This document shows positions 53,503-62,287 of a stretch of 64,000 nt of DNA, piece after piece. The position numbers were made by a program, and so were the translations under genes. Source of the DNA: Rhodoplanes serenus (lineage in GTDB: Bacteria > Pseudomonadota > Alphaproteobacteria > Rhizobiales > Xanthobacteraceae); contig WNKV01000010.1 in assembly GCA_009720755.1 (NCBI GenBank), forward strand, positions 62,001 through 126,000, given 5' to 3'. The notes below the pieces were generated by a model that worked only from the letters and a program-made list of their open reading frames with translations, made no database searches and had not been told where the DNA came from. The first letter of the stretch is position 1; the number at the start of each line of letters is the position of its first letter.

Positions 53503-56500
53503 ATGTTCGATCGGATCATCAGATGGTCGCTGCGCAATCCGGTGATCGTGCTCATTGGTTATGCGCTGATCGCCGGGGCGGCGCTGGTGACGATCCCGAC
53601 CATGTCGGTCGACGTGTTTCCGGAGTTCGCGCCGCCGCAGGTCCAGATCCAGACCGAGGCGCCGGGCTACTCGGCGAAGGATGTCGAGCTCCTGGTGACG
53701 CGCCCGATCGAGCTCGCGCTGCAGGGCATGCCGGGCACCGACCATATCCGATCGAGCTCGTCGGTCGGATTGTCGCGGGTCATCGTGGTGTTCCGGGCGA
53801 ATCTCGATCCCTACAGGGCGCGGGTGACGGCGCAGGAGCGGCTGCAGCTCGTCCAGAGCCAGCTCCCCGGCAATGTCGGCACCCCGCAGATGATGCCGGT
53901 GACGTCGGCGGTGAGCTGGCTGTTGAAGTTCGCGCTTCTCGATTGGTCGGACGAGCCGGACGAGCTGGCGCTCCGTAGCCTCGTCGACTGGGAGTTCCGC
54001 AATCGCCTGCTCGGCGTCCCGGGCGTCGCCTCGGTCGTCGCCTCCGGCGGCGGCGTCAAGCAGTACCAGGTGCTCGTCGATCCGATTCGACTCAACAGTC
54101 TCGGCGTGTCGTTTCCGGCGGCGGTCGAAGCGGCGCGCGGCGCCAATCAGGTGGCGCCGGGTGCGTTCGTCCATCCCAATCGGGAGGAGGAGCATTTCGT
54201 CCGTGTCAACGGTCTCGTCGGCGGCGTGAAGGATATCGCGGCGTCGGTCGTCGCCATGAAGGACGGCGTGCCGGTGACGCTCGGCGCGCTGGCCGACATC
54301 GGCACCGGGCACGAGATCAAGCGGGGCGACGGCCAGGTTCACGGCACTAACGCGGTGGTCGCCACCGTCTCCAAGCAGTGGGGAGCCGACACCCTCACCA
54401 CCACCTCGCAGGTCGAGACGGTGCTGGCCGAAATGGCCAAAGGCCTGCCGAAGGACGTCCAACTCGTGCCCGACGTGTTCCGGCAGGCCACCTTCATCGA
54501 ACGCTCGGTGAGCAACTTGCGGGAGGCACTGATCCATTCGTCCATCATCGTGGCGGTGGTGCTGCTACTGTTCCTGGCGCGCTGGCGTCCCACGGTGATC
54601 AGTCTGGTGGCCATCCCGGCCTCGCTCCTGGTCGGCACCCTGATGTTGTGGGCGACCAATGTGGGCATCAACGCGCTCACCCTCGGCGGACTCGTCTTCG
54701 CCATCGGCGAGGTGGTCGACGACGCCATCATCGACGTGGAGAACGTGCTGCGCCGGCTGCGTGAGCGCGCTCGCGGCGATATCGGGGAGCAGCCTCTCGA
54801 GATCGTCTACCAGGGCTCGCGCGAGATTCGGAACTCGGTCGTCTACGCCACGCTGATCATCGTCGCCGCCTTCTTGCCGGTGTTCTTCCTATTCGACATC
54901 GAGGGACGCATCTTCGTGCCGATGGCGATCGCCTATCTGGCCGCGGTGGTCGGCTCGCTGCTGGTCGCGCTCACGTTGGTTCCGGTGCTATGCTACTTCC
55001 TGCTGGCAAGGCGCGCCGAGCGGCTCGATCTCGAGCCCGGATGGCTGGCGACGAAAACTCTAGCGGGATACCGCCGGTCGTTGCACTGGTGCATCCGGCA
55101 TCCGCGTAGCCTGGTGGCGGCGAGCGCCGTCCTGGTCGTGATCGCGGCCGTGCTGCTGGTGTCGCTCGGGCGCTCGTTCCTGCCGTCGTTCTCCGAAGGC
55201 AACATCGTCGTGGCAACCACCATGCTGCCCGGAGCCTCGCTCGACGAGAATGTTCGGGTCGGTCGGCACATCAACCAGCTTCTCGGCGACATGCCGGAGA
55301 TCAAGAGCATTGCTCAGCGTGCCGGCCGCTCCCTGCTGGACGAGGACGCGCAACCGGTGAACTTCAGTGAGTTCGATCTAACGCTCGATCCAGGCGTCCG
55401 CGACCCTGAGCGGGTGCTGCGGGAGATCAGGACGCGCCTGGCGGAGCTTCCCGGTCTCGCCGTCAACGTCTCGCAGTTCATCGTTCATCGCATGCACGAA
55501 CTGCTGTCCGGCGTTCGGGCTCAGGTGGTCGTCAAGGTCTACGGACCAGACCTCGACGAGCTGCAGCGTAAGCAGCAGGAGGTGCTCGACGCTGTCCGGG
55601 ACGTCCCGGGAATCGTCGATCTCCAGGCGGAGCCGATGATTCTGACGCCGGGCCTGGATATCAAGGTCGACCGGGTGGCCGCGGCGGCGTACGGGCTGTC
55701 GGCGGGCGATGTCGTCCGGCAGGCCGGGCAGGCGCTCAACGGTATCACGGTGTCGCGCGTTCTCGAAGCCGACAGGTCGTTCGACCTCGTCGTGCGGGTG
55801 GACGCGGCGGCGCGACAGGACCTTGACGACCTCGGCCTGCTGCCACTGCAGGCTGCCGACGGACGGGTCGTCAGCCTGCGCCAGGTCGCTCGGCTCGCTC
55901 CCGTCCAGGAACCCTATGTCATCAGTCGGGACGATGGTGCTCGCCGCTCGGTGGTCCACTGGAATGTCGCCGGATCGGACCTCGATAGTGTCGTCCGCCA
56001 GGCGCAGAAGCAAATCTCCGACAAGGTCGGATTCCAGCCTGGATATTCTCTGGAGATCGGAGGAGAGTATCTTGGACAGAAACGGGCGATGCGTAATCTG
56101 ATTCTGTCGGGTTCTGCCGCCGTTCTGTTGATCTTCGCGTTCATGCTCCTCGCGTTCGAGCGGACATCGTCGGCAATGCTAGTCATGATTAACCTTCCGT
56201 TCGCACTGATCGGAGGTGTTGCGGCTCTGGTCTTCGCCGGAGAGGATCTCAACGTGTCGTCGCTGGTCGGACTTATCGCGTTGTTCGGTATCGCTACGCG
56301 TAACAGCATCATGCTGTTGTCGCGCTACGAACGCCTCGCCACGACCCACCCGAGCTTCGGGCCGGAGACCATCGCGCTCCTCGGTGCCGCCGATCGGATG
56401 CTGCCGATCCTGCTGACCGCGCTGACCACCGGCCTCGCGGTGGTGCCGCTGATCCTCGGGGATCCGGTCGGCAAGGAGCTGCAGGGACCGATGGCCGTGG

Positions 56501-56607
56501 TTCTGCTCGGCGGCATTGTGAGCTCGACAGTGCTCAATCTTTTCGTGCTGCCGGCGGCTTACGCCTGGACCAGCGGCCGGCATGGGGTGGCGAAGGAGAC
56601 GTCGTGA
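53503..56607 (+). CDS. Heavy-metal efflux RND pump (CusA/CzcA-like)
   Basis: The 1034-residue pump has the HME-RND topology: a first helix (NPVIVLIGYALIAGAALVTIP), a large periplasmic loop, paired clusters of helices around 340-520 and 860-1025. Helix 4 contains AIGEVVDDAIIDVENVL with Asp406, Asp407, Asp411 and Glu413, differing from the CzcA pattern DFG-D-VEN and from CusA. It probably belongs to a less-characterised HME class, so the transported ion cannot be assigned, though copper fits context. Both adaptors precede it; the sensor kinase ATG overlaps its TGA by one base. Confidence 0.88.
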   Translation: MFDRIIRWSLRNPVIVLIGYALIAGAALVTIPTMSVDVFPEFAPPQVQIQTEAPGYSAKDVELLVTRPIELALQGMPGTDHIRSSSSVGLSRVIVVFRANLDPYRARVTAQERLQLVQSQLPGNVGTPQMMPVTSAVSWLLKFALLDWSDEPDELALRSLVDWEFRNRLLGVPGVASVVASGGGVKQYQVLVDPIRLNSLGVSFPAAVEAARGANQVAPGAFVHPNREEEHFVRVNGLVGGVKDIAASVVAMKDGVPVTLGALADIGTGHEIKRGDGQVHGTNAVVATVSKQWGADTLTTTSQVETVLAEMAKGLPKDVQLVPDVFRQATFIERSVSNLREALIHSSIIVAVVLLLFLARWRPTVISLVAIPASLLVGTLMLWATNVGINALTLGGLVFAIGEVVDDAIIDVENVLRRLRERARGDIGEQPLEIVYQGSREIRNSVVYATLIIVAAFLPVFFLFDIEGRIFVPMAIAYLAAVVGSLLVALTLVPVLCYFLLARRAERLDLEPGWLATKTLAGYRRSLHWCIRHPRSLVAASAVLVVIAAVLLVSLGRSFLPSFSEGNIVVATTMLPGASLDENVRVGRHINQLLGDMPEIKSIAQRAGRSLLDEDAQPVNFSEFDLTLDPGVRDPERVLREIRTRLAELPGLAVNVSQFIVHRMHELLSGVRAQVVVKVYGPDLDELQRKQQEVLDAVRDVPGIVDLQAEPMILTPGLDIKVDRVAAAAYGLSAGDVVRQAGQALNGITVSRVLEADRSFDLVVRVDAAARQDLDDLGLLPLQAADGRVVSLRQVARLAPVQEPYVISRDDGARRSVVHWNVAGSDLDSVVRQAQKQISDKVGFQPGYSLEIGGEYLGQKRAMRNLILSGSAAVLLIFAFMLLAFERTSSAMLVMINLPFALIGGVAALVFAGEDLNVSSLVGLIALFGIATRNSIMLLSRYERLATTHPSFGPETIALLGAADRMLPILLTALTTGLAVVPLILGDPVGKELQGPMAVVLLGGIVSSTVLNLFVLPAAYAWTSGRHGVAKETS

Positions 56608-59129
56608 TGGTGGCGGATGTCGGCGATGCCGTAGTGGTGTTCGGCTCCACCCGTCAAATGAACGTCGCCGCACACGCCATTCTGGAGTTCTTCTGCGCTG
56701 TCATCGCGCTCCTCATAGCCGGCTTGCTCTATGCGCTCGCACGGCGCCAACAGCAACCGCTGTCGATGACATTGTTCGCGCTGGCGTTCGCCTCGATGGG
56801 GCTCCTCGACCTTCTGCATGCCGCCTCCAGCCCGGTCTTCCACCTCTCCGCTTTCGTGTTGTTCCATACCCTCTCGGTCGTGTCGGGCGCCATCTTCATG
56901 TTCCTCGGCATCGCTGCCCACTTTCTCCGGAGGACGACCCTCTCCATCGCGGCGATCCTGTTGCGCGCCGTAGGTTTCCTCGGCATCTTCGTCGCGACCG
57001 TCGGCATCCTCTATGCCACCGTGCCGACCCTCTGGCCGCACGACATCTATTCATTCACGGTCCTCGCACGGCGCAGCCACGAACTTGCCGGGTTCCTCTA
57101 CCTCGTCACCGCCATCGGGGTTTTTGTCGACGGCCGGATGCATCGAAACGTTATCTCTTATGTCCTGGCCGGCAACCTGCTGGTGTTCGCGACCAGCGCA
57201 TTCCTGTACAGCTTCTCGTATCTTTGGGATGCGGCATGGTGGACCTGGCACGCGATCCGGGCGCTGTTCTCGATCGTCATCCTGCTGATCGTCATCATCC
57301 AGTTCATTCGCACGATGGGAGTCGTCGAGCGTACCGGCCGTTCGTTGGCACGAGCCAATACCGATCTTCACACCGCCTACGACTCTCTTCGTCTACTGAA
57401 CGCCCGTCTGCATGCCCGCAACGAGATGGTCCGGAGCGCCATCAGCTCGTTCAGTCTTAAGGACAAGCTGGCGATCGTCGCGCGTGCCCTGGAAGCCTAT
57501 GTCGACAAGGTCTGCTACCGCGTGGTGTTGTTCGCTGCGCCCGACGAGGTCGACGAGTCGCGGCGTCTGCTCGATCGGGAAGGGCTGCCGAACAGCGTGA
57601 CCATCGTGACCGATCCGCGGTTCGTCGTTGCGAGCACGGCGCTGCCGACCGTCGTCGCGGATGGCGGCGTGAAGCACGAGGCGGTCGCCGGCCTGCGCCT
57701 CGCGTTGCGCTCCAACGACACGTCGTTCGGCTATGTCGATCTCGATATCGGGGCTGAAAATGCGCTGCGGATCGAGCGCGAGCCGCTGGTCGATCTCGGC
57801 GCCGAGATCAGCCCGATCATCTATAACGCGCTGCTGTCCTTGCGGTCGGTCGACTCCGATCGGTTTCGTTCCGGCCTGCTGCGGCTGTCCTCTGCGCTGC
57901 GATCGACGCTTGAGCTCGATCGCACGATCGCCCTCGTCGGCGAGCACACGCCGGATCTCCTCGACAGCGACGCGGCGTTCGTGCTGCTCGGCCGCGGGCC
58001 GGGAGACCTCGCCATCGTCGGCATGCCGGCCGGGATCGCAGAGGAACAGGTTCCGGCGGGGTTTCAGACATGGCTTCGAGGCGGCCTCGGTCTCGATCTC
58101 CTGGAGGAGCTTTGGCGGGCCAGGCGCCCCATCGACTGCGCCCGTACGGACGCGGGTGCGGAGCATCCGACCCGCAGCAGCTACTGCTGCGACTGGGGGG
58201 CGATCGCCCTGTTCCCGCTGGTGGACCACGACGAGATCGGCGGGGTCATCGCGGTGCTTCGCCGCCATGCGGTGCGGTTCAGCCGCGCCACCCTGGAGAA
58301 GGGCGAACTGGTGGCGGATCAGGTGCGGCTGGCGCTCGAGAACGTGCGAACCTACGAGGAGTTGCGTCGTACAAACGATCGGTTGCGCAATGCCGAGCGG
58401 CGAAAGTCGGCGGCCGAGCGGCTGGCCATGATCGGCGAGATGGCGGCGACCGTCGCCCACGAGATCCGCAACCCGCTCGGCGCCATCGTCAACTGCGTCA
58501 CCGTTCTCAGGGGATCGGCGGGGAGGGATCACCAGGCCAAGGCGGCGCTCGAAATCATCGACGATGAAGCGAGGCGGCTGGAGCGGCTCGCCACCAGCTT
58601 CCTCAACTTCGGCAAGAGGCCGTTGGCCGCACCCCGTCTCCGGATGGTGTCGCTCGAGACGGTGGTCCGCCAGGTCTGCGTGGCGGTGCAAGGGGCGATC
58701 GCGGAGCGGCGCCAGCCGGTGACGCTCCATCATTGCGTTCGAGGCGACGCTCGCCCGGTCCGTTTCCCCGAGGACGGGCTTCGCGAAGTGATCTGGAATC
58801 TCGCGCTCAACGCCGTGCAGGCGATCGATCACGCCGGGACCGTGACGGTCGATCTCCGGATGCGCGCCGCGCACGTCTTCGTCGCCGTTAGCGACACCGG
58901 ACGGGGGATCGAACCGTCCCAGCGCGAGCAGATTTTCGAGCCATTCTTCACCATGCGATCGCAAGGAGCTGGGCTCGGTCTCGCCATCGTGCGCAAGCTG
59001 GTGGCGAGCTGGAGCGGGCGGATCAGGGTGATGGGCGGGCCTGGCCGCGGCACCTGCTTCGCCGTGCTGGTGCCGATCCCGGCCGACGACGAGGCGTGGT
59101 CCCTGCCGATCGAACGGAAGGCGTCGTGA
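56607..59129 (+). CDS. Sensor histidine kinase with MASE3-like membrane sensor and GAF-like regions
   Basis: The 840-residue kinase starts with about seven hydrophobic helices (residues 15-225) containing MGLLDLLHAASSPVF, a MASE3-like feature. A helical linker follows and then two GAF-like regions (about 270-410 and 420-590). The HisKA domain has the phospho-acceptor His618 in TVAHEIRNPLGAIV. The ATPase domain has NLALNAVQAI, SDTGRGIEP and GAGLGLAIV. The ATG overlaps the RND stop. The HEIRNP type is common in kinases paired with NtrC regulators, as here. The sensed compound could be copper, sulfur or cyanogenic; not defined. Confidence 0.88.
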   Translation: MVADVGDAVVVFGSTRQMNVAAHAILEFFCAVIALLIAGLLYALARRQQQPLSMTLFALAFASMGLLDLLHAASSPVFHLSAFVLFHTLSVVSGAIFMFLGIAAHFLRRTTLSIAAILLRAVGFLGIFVATVGILYATVPTLWPHDIYSFTVLARRSHELAGFLYLVTAIGVFVDGRMHRNVISYVLAGNLLVFATSAFLYSFSYLWDAAWWTWHAIRALFSIVILLIVIIQFIRTMGVVERTGRSLARANTDLHTAYDSLRLLNARLHARNEMVRSAISSFSLKDKLAIVARALEAYVDKVCYRVVLFAAPDEVDESRRLLDREGLPNSVTIVTDPRFVVASTALPTVVADGGVKHEAVAGLRLALRSNDTSFGYVDLDIGAENALRIEREPLVDLGAEISPIIYNALLSLRSVDSDRFRSGLLRLSSALRSTLELDRTIALVGEHTPDLLDSDAAFVLLGRGPGDLAIVGMPAGIAEEQVPAGFQTWLRGGLGLDLLEELWRARRPIDCARTDAGAEHPTRSSYCCDWGAIALFPLVDHDEIGGVIAVLRRHAVRFSRATLEKGELVADQVRLALENVRTYEELRRTNDRLRNAERRKSAAERLAMIGEMAATVAHEIRNPLGAIVNCVTVLRGSAGRDHQAKAALEIIDDEARRLERLATSFLNFGKRPLAAPRLRMVSLETVVRQVCVAVQGAIAERRQPVTLHHCVRGDARPVRFPEDGLREVIWNLALNAVQAIDHAGTVTVDLRMRAAHVFVAVSDTGRGIEPSQREQIFEPFFTMRSQGAGLGLAIVRKLVASWSGRIRVMGGPGRGTCFAVLVPIPADDEAWSLPIERKAS

Positions 59130-60517
59130 TGCCGGCGTCGAGGATCGGGCATGGCAGCGTGCGCGTGCTGCTGGTGGACGATCAGCGTGGCATCAGGCGG
59201 AGCCTGGCGCTGCTCCTCGCCAATGCCGGCGTCGCGACCGACGAAGCCGCCAGCGGGGCGGAGGCGCTGGCAGCGCTGGCGGCCGCCCGCTACGACGTCG
59301 TCATCTCGGACTTGCGGATGGATGGCATGTCGGGCAGCGAGCTGCTGCGGCGTATTCGGACCCGCCATCCGGAGCTGCCGTTCATCCTGCTCACCGCCTA
59401 CGGAACGATCGAATCCGCCGTCGAGGCGATGCGGCTCGGGGCCTTCGACTACCTGACGAAGCCGGTCCAGGAACAGGAGCTGCTGGAGAAGATTCGAGAG
59501 GCGTGCTCGCTCCGCAAAAGCGGCCGGGTCGCCGACGGGGACAAGAGCCAGATCGCCCGATCGGAGCAGCCGCAGGACGTGGTCGCCCTGTGCCCCAACA
59601 TGCAAGCGATGCTGATCCGGTTGGAGCGGGTGTCGTCGACCGACCTCAGTGTGCTGATGACGGGCGAGACAGGGACCGGCAAGAGCCGCTTCGCGCGGCT
59701 CATCCACGAGAAGAGCGGGCGTCGCAGCAAGCGGTTCGTCAGCGTCAACTGCGCCAGCGTGCCGGAACCGCTGCTGGAGAGCGAGCTGTTCGGACACACC
59801 AAGGGCAGCTTCACCGGCGCGTCGCAGTCGCGGGTCGGGCTGTTCGAGGAGGCGGACGGCGGCACCATCTTCTTCGACGAGATCGACATGCTGTCGCTCG
59901 CCATGCAGGCGAAACTCCTCAGCGTGTTGCAGGACCGCGAGGTCCGTCCGGTCGGGTCCAACCGTGCCCGGCGCGTCGACGTACGTGTGATCTGTGCCGT
60001 CAACCGGGATCTGGCTCAGCTGATCGAGAGGGGGGAGTTTCGGCAGGACCTGTTCTTTCGGCTGAACGGCATCCGCCTCCATCTGCCGCCGTTGCGCGAG
60101 CGCGGTGACGATCTGCGGGTGTTGATCGATCGCCTGCTGGTCGGCTTCGGCCGCAAGCACGGCCACCCCAAGATCACCATCACGCCACCCGCCCTGCAGG
60201 TGCTGTTGTCCTACGACTATCCGGGCAATATCCGTCAACTTGAGAACATTATGGAGCAGATGGTGGTGTTCGCCCGGCCTGACGGCGTCGTGGACGTCGA
60301 GGCGCTGCCCGAGGAGCTGAGCGGGAAGCCGAGCGTGCCGGCGGCGGCGGCGCCCGACGCCGGGTTCAGCCTGGTGGAGTCCGAGCGGGTGCTGATCGAA
60401 GCGGCGCTCGACCGGTTCGGCTCGCTGCGTGACGTCGCCCGCGAGCTCGGGATCGGCCGCACCACCTTGTGGCGCAAGCTCAAGCAGCACAACATCCAGA
60501 CGGTGCGCCGTCATTGA
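59129..60517 (+). CDS. NtrC-family sigma-54-dependent response regulator
   Basis: The 462-residue protein has a receiver domain (RVLLVDDQRG, phospho-acceptor Asp61 in ISDLRMDGMSG), a AAA+ domain with GETGTGKS near 178, GSFTGA at 226-231 (the sigma-54 contact loop, with serine in place of the first alanine), GGTIFFDEID, LFFRLNGI and LPPLRERGDDL, and a Fis-type HTH (LRDVARELGIGRTTLWRKL). It starts inside the kinase stop. It should activate both sigma-54 promoters at 48407-48421 and 48899-48913 through the palindromes at 48684-48729. Confidence 0.93.
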   Translation: MPASRIGHGSVRVLLVDDQRGIRRSLALLLANAGVATDEAASGAEALAALAAARYDVVISDLRMDGMSGSELLRRIRTRHPELPFILLTAYGTIESAVEAMRLGAFDYLTKPVQEQELLEKIREACSLRKSGRVADGDKSQIARSEQPQDVVALCPNMQAMLIRLERVSSTDLSVLMTGETGTGKSRFARLIHEKSGRRSKRFVSVNCASVPEPLLESELFGHTKGSFTGASQSRVGLFEEADGGTIFFDEIDMLSLAMQAKLLSVLQDREVRPVGSNRARRVDVRVICAVNRDLAQLIERGEFRQDLFFRLNGIRLHLPPLRERGDDLRVLIDRLLVGFGRKHGHPKITITPPALQVLLSYDYPGNIRQLENIMEQMVVFARPDGVVDVEALPEELSGKPSVPAAAAPDAGFSLVESERVLIEAALDRFGSLRDVARELGIGRTTLWRKLKQHNIQTVRRH

Positions 60518-60751
60518 GGGCAAGCCGTGCCGGCACTCGTGCGACTTGCTGGACAGGCGAGCAGGCCGGACGCGCCCGTTCGGCACCTCGGCGGCCCGCC
60601 GGGCGTCCGTGACGGCCCCGGCCGCCGTCGGCCGCGACAGATGCTCGGCTCCGGCCGCGACGGGGATGCGCGGCGCGTCCCGATGCGCTATAGGGGCGGC
60701 CGTCATGAGCCCGATCCAGCCCCCGCGGCGGGCTCGCCGGCAGCATCCAAC

Positions 60752-60828
60752 GGCCCCGTAGCTCAGTCGGATAGAGCAGCAGCCTTCTAAGCTGAAGGTC
60801 CCAGGTTCGAGTCCTGGCGGGGTCGCCA
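60752..60828 (+). tRNA. tRNA-Arg (anticodon TCT)
   Basis: The 77-nt cloverleaf is complete: acceptor GGCCCCG pairs with CGGGGTC, the D arm GCTC/GAGC, the T arm CCAGG-TTCGAGT-CCTGG, discriminator G and encoded CCA. The anticodon loop is CTTCTAA with TCT at 60786-60788, reading AGA. One mismatch (G/A) closes the outer pair of the anticodon stem. Confidence 0.95.
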
Positions 60829-60911
60829 GCCGGCCGGCGGCGCCAGGGCGCCCCACTGCGGCCGAGCCCCCCGGCGGCATCGTCCGGTGAGGTGCGGCAC
60901 CTCGCTCCGGA

Positions 60912-61493
60912 CTACCGCCGGTTGACGTAGCGGATGCGCCAGCCGCCGGCGACGCGGTCGATGCGGGTCAGCGACAGCGGCGAGATGACGAACCGCAGCG
61001 CGCTTTCTGGCGGCACCTCCAGGGCGATGGCCAGCGCCGCCCGCACCGTGCCGGAATGCACCACCAGCACGGCGTCGCCCGCCGGCAGGGCCGTGAGGCC
61101 GCGCCGCACCCGCTCGATCTGGTCGACGAAGCTCTCGCCGCCCGGCGGCCGGTGGCGGGCCGGCTGGTCCCAGAACGCCCGGTAGGCGTCGCCGAGCTCG
61201 ACCGCGAGGTCGTCGTGGCGGCGGCCCGTCCACGCGCCGAAGCCCTGCTCGCGGAAGTCCGGCTGCGGAACCGGCGCGAGGCCGAGCGCCTCGGCGGTGG
61301 CGAGCGTCCGGCGCGCCGGGCTCGCATAGACGGCGGCCTGGCTCGGCAGCAAGGCCCGCAGGGCCGCAAAGGCGGCATCGTCACCGACGTCGGCGGGCGC
61401 ATCCGGCGGATGGATGACCTCGCGCGGCCCCGCCACCGGGGCGTGGCGGATAAGCCAGAGGCGCAGTTCGTCCGCGTCGACCATCGGGCTCAT
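60912..61493 (-). CDS. cobC: Histidine phosphatase, probable alpha-ribazole phosphatase CobC
   Basis: The 193-residue protein belongs to the histidine phosphatase superfamily: LWLIRHAPVAG near the N-terminus carries the RHxx core, YASPARRTLATAEALG the second arginine, and VLVVHSGTVRAAL the second histidine. Its ATG overlaps the stop of cobS, so it is probably CobC, which dephosphorylates alpha-ribazole phosphate in cobalamin synthesis. Length is normal for that family. Other phosphatases share the fold, but the coupling to cobS makes this reading likely. Confidence 0.82.
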   Translation of the reverse strand: MSPMVDADELRLWLIRHAPVAGPREVIHPPDAPADVGDDAAFAALRALLPSQAAVYASPARRTLATAEALGLAPVPQPDFREQGFGAWTGRRHDDLAVELGDAYRAFWDQPARHRPPGGESFVDQIERVRRGLTALPAGDAVLVVHSGTVRAALAIALEVPPESALRFVISPLSLTRIDRVAGGWRIRYVNRR

Positions 61494-62272
61494 CCGAAGC
61501 GGGCTGCGCACATCACCAGGACGGCGATCTCGACGGTCTGCTCGGCGGCGCCGAAGACGTCGCCGGTGTGGCCGCCGATCTGCCGCAGCGCCAGGGCCGC
61601 CACCGCGGCGGCCGCCGCCACCGCCACCGCCACCGCGAACACCGCCTCGCGGATCGGCAGCATGATCAGGGTCATCACCACGGCGATCACCGCCGCCGTC
61701 ACGGCGACCGCCTGGGTCGGGGTTCCGGCCGCGTGGCCGAGCCCATCCTTGCGGGCCGGCGGCAGCCGCAGGGCGAGCAGCGGAATGGCGGCGCGGCCGA
61801 GCGCATAGGCGGTGACCAGCACCGGCAGAACCGCCACCCGGGGCAGTGCCGCGAGCGCCGCCATCTTGGCCGCGAAGGCCACCATCAGGGTCAGCGCCCC
61901 ATAGGTGCCGAGGCGGCTGTCACGCATGATCTCGAGCTTCTTGGCCTTGTCCCGCCCGCCGCCGAAGCCGTCGCCGACATCGGCCAGGCCGTCCTCGTGC
62001 AGCGCGCCGGTGAGTAGGGCGCTGAAGCCGAGCGCCAGCGCGGCCGCCGCCAGCGGCGGCACGTCGATGAGAAGGAGGCCCAGATAGGCCACCCCGACGG
62101 CGCCGCCGATCACCCCCCCGACGAGCGGGAAGACACGAAGCGCGCGGGCGAGGTATGAGGGCGCCGGCCCGTCCGGATGCGCGACGGGAATGCGGGTCAG
62201 CAGGCTGATCGCGACGCGCAGATCGTCCTGCCACTCGCGCATGCCGTTTCCATTGCCAATATCGCTGGTCAT
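61490..62272 (-). CDS. cobS: Adenosylcobinamide-GDP ribazoletransferase
   Basis: CobS joins adenosylcobinamide-GDP with alpha-ribazole (or its phosphate) at the inner membrane, the last assembly step of cobalamin. The 260-residue protein is very hydrophobic and holds AISLLTRIPV, the GALHEDGLADVGDGFGGG metal-binding acidic cluster and the MRDSRLGTYGALTL block, all typical CobS. Its ATG is 15 bp from the divergent cobT start. Confidence 0.92.
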   Translation of the reverse strand: MTSDIGNGNGMREWQDDLRVAISLLTRIPVAHPDGPAPSYLARALRVFPLVGGVIGGAVGVAYLGLLLIDVPPLAAAALALGFSALLTGALHEDGLADVGDGFGGGRDKAKKLEIMRDSRLGTYGALTLMVAFAAKMAALAALPRVAVLPVLVTAYALGRAAIPLLALRLPPARKDGLGHAAGTPTQAVAVTAAVIAVVMTLIMLPIREAVFAVAVAVAAAAAVAALALRQIGGHTGDVFGAAEQTVEIAVLVMCAARFG

Positions 62273-62287
62273 CGAAAAGGACTCACC

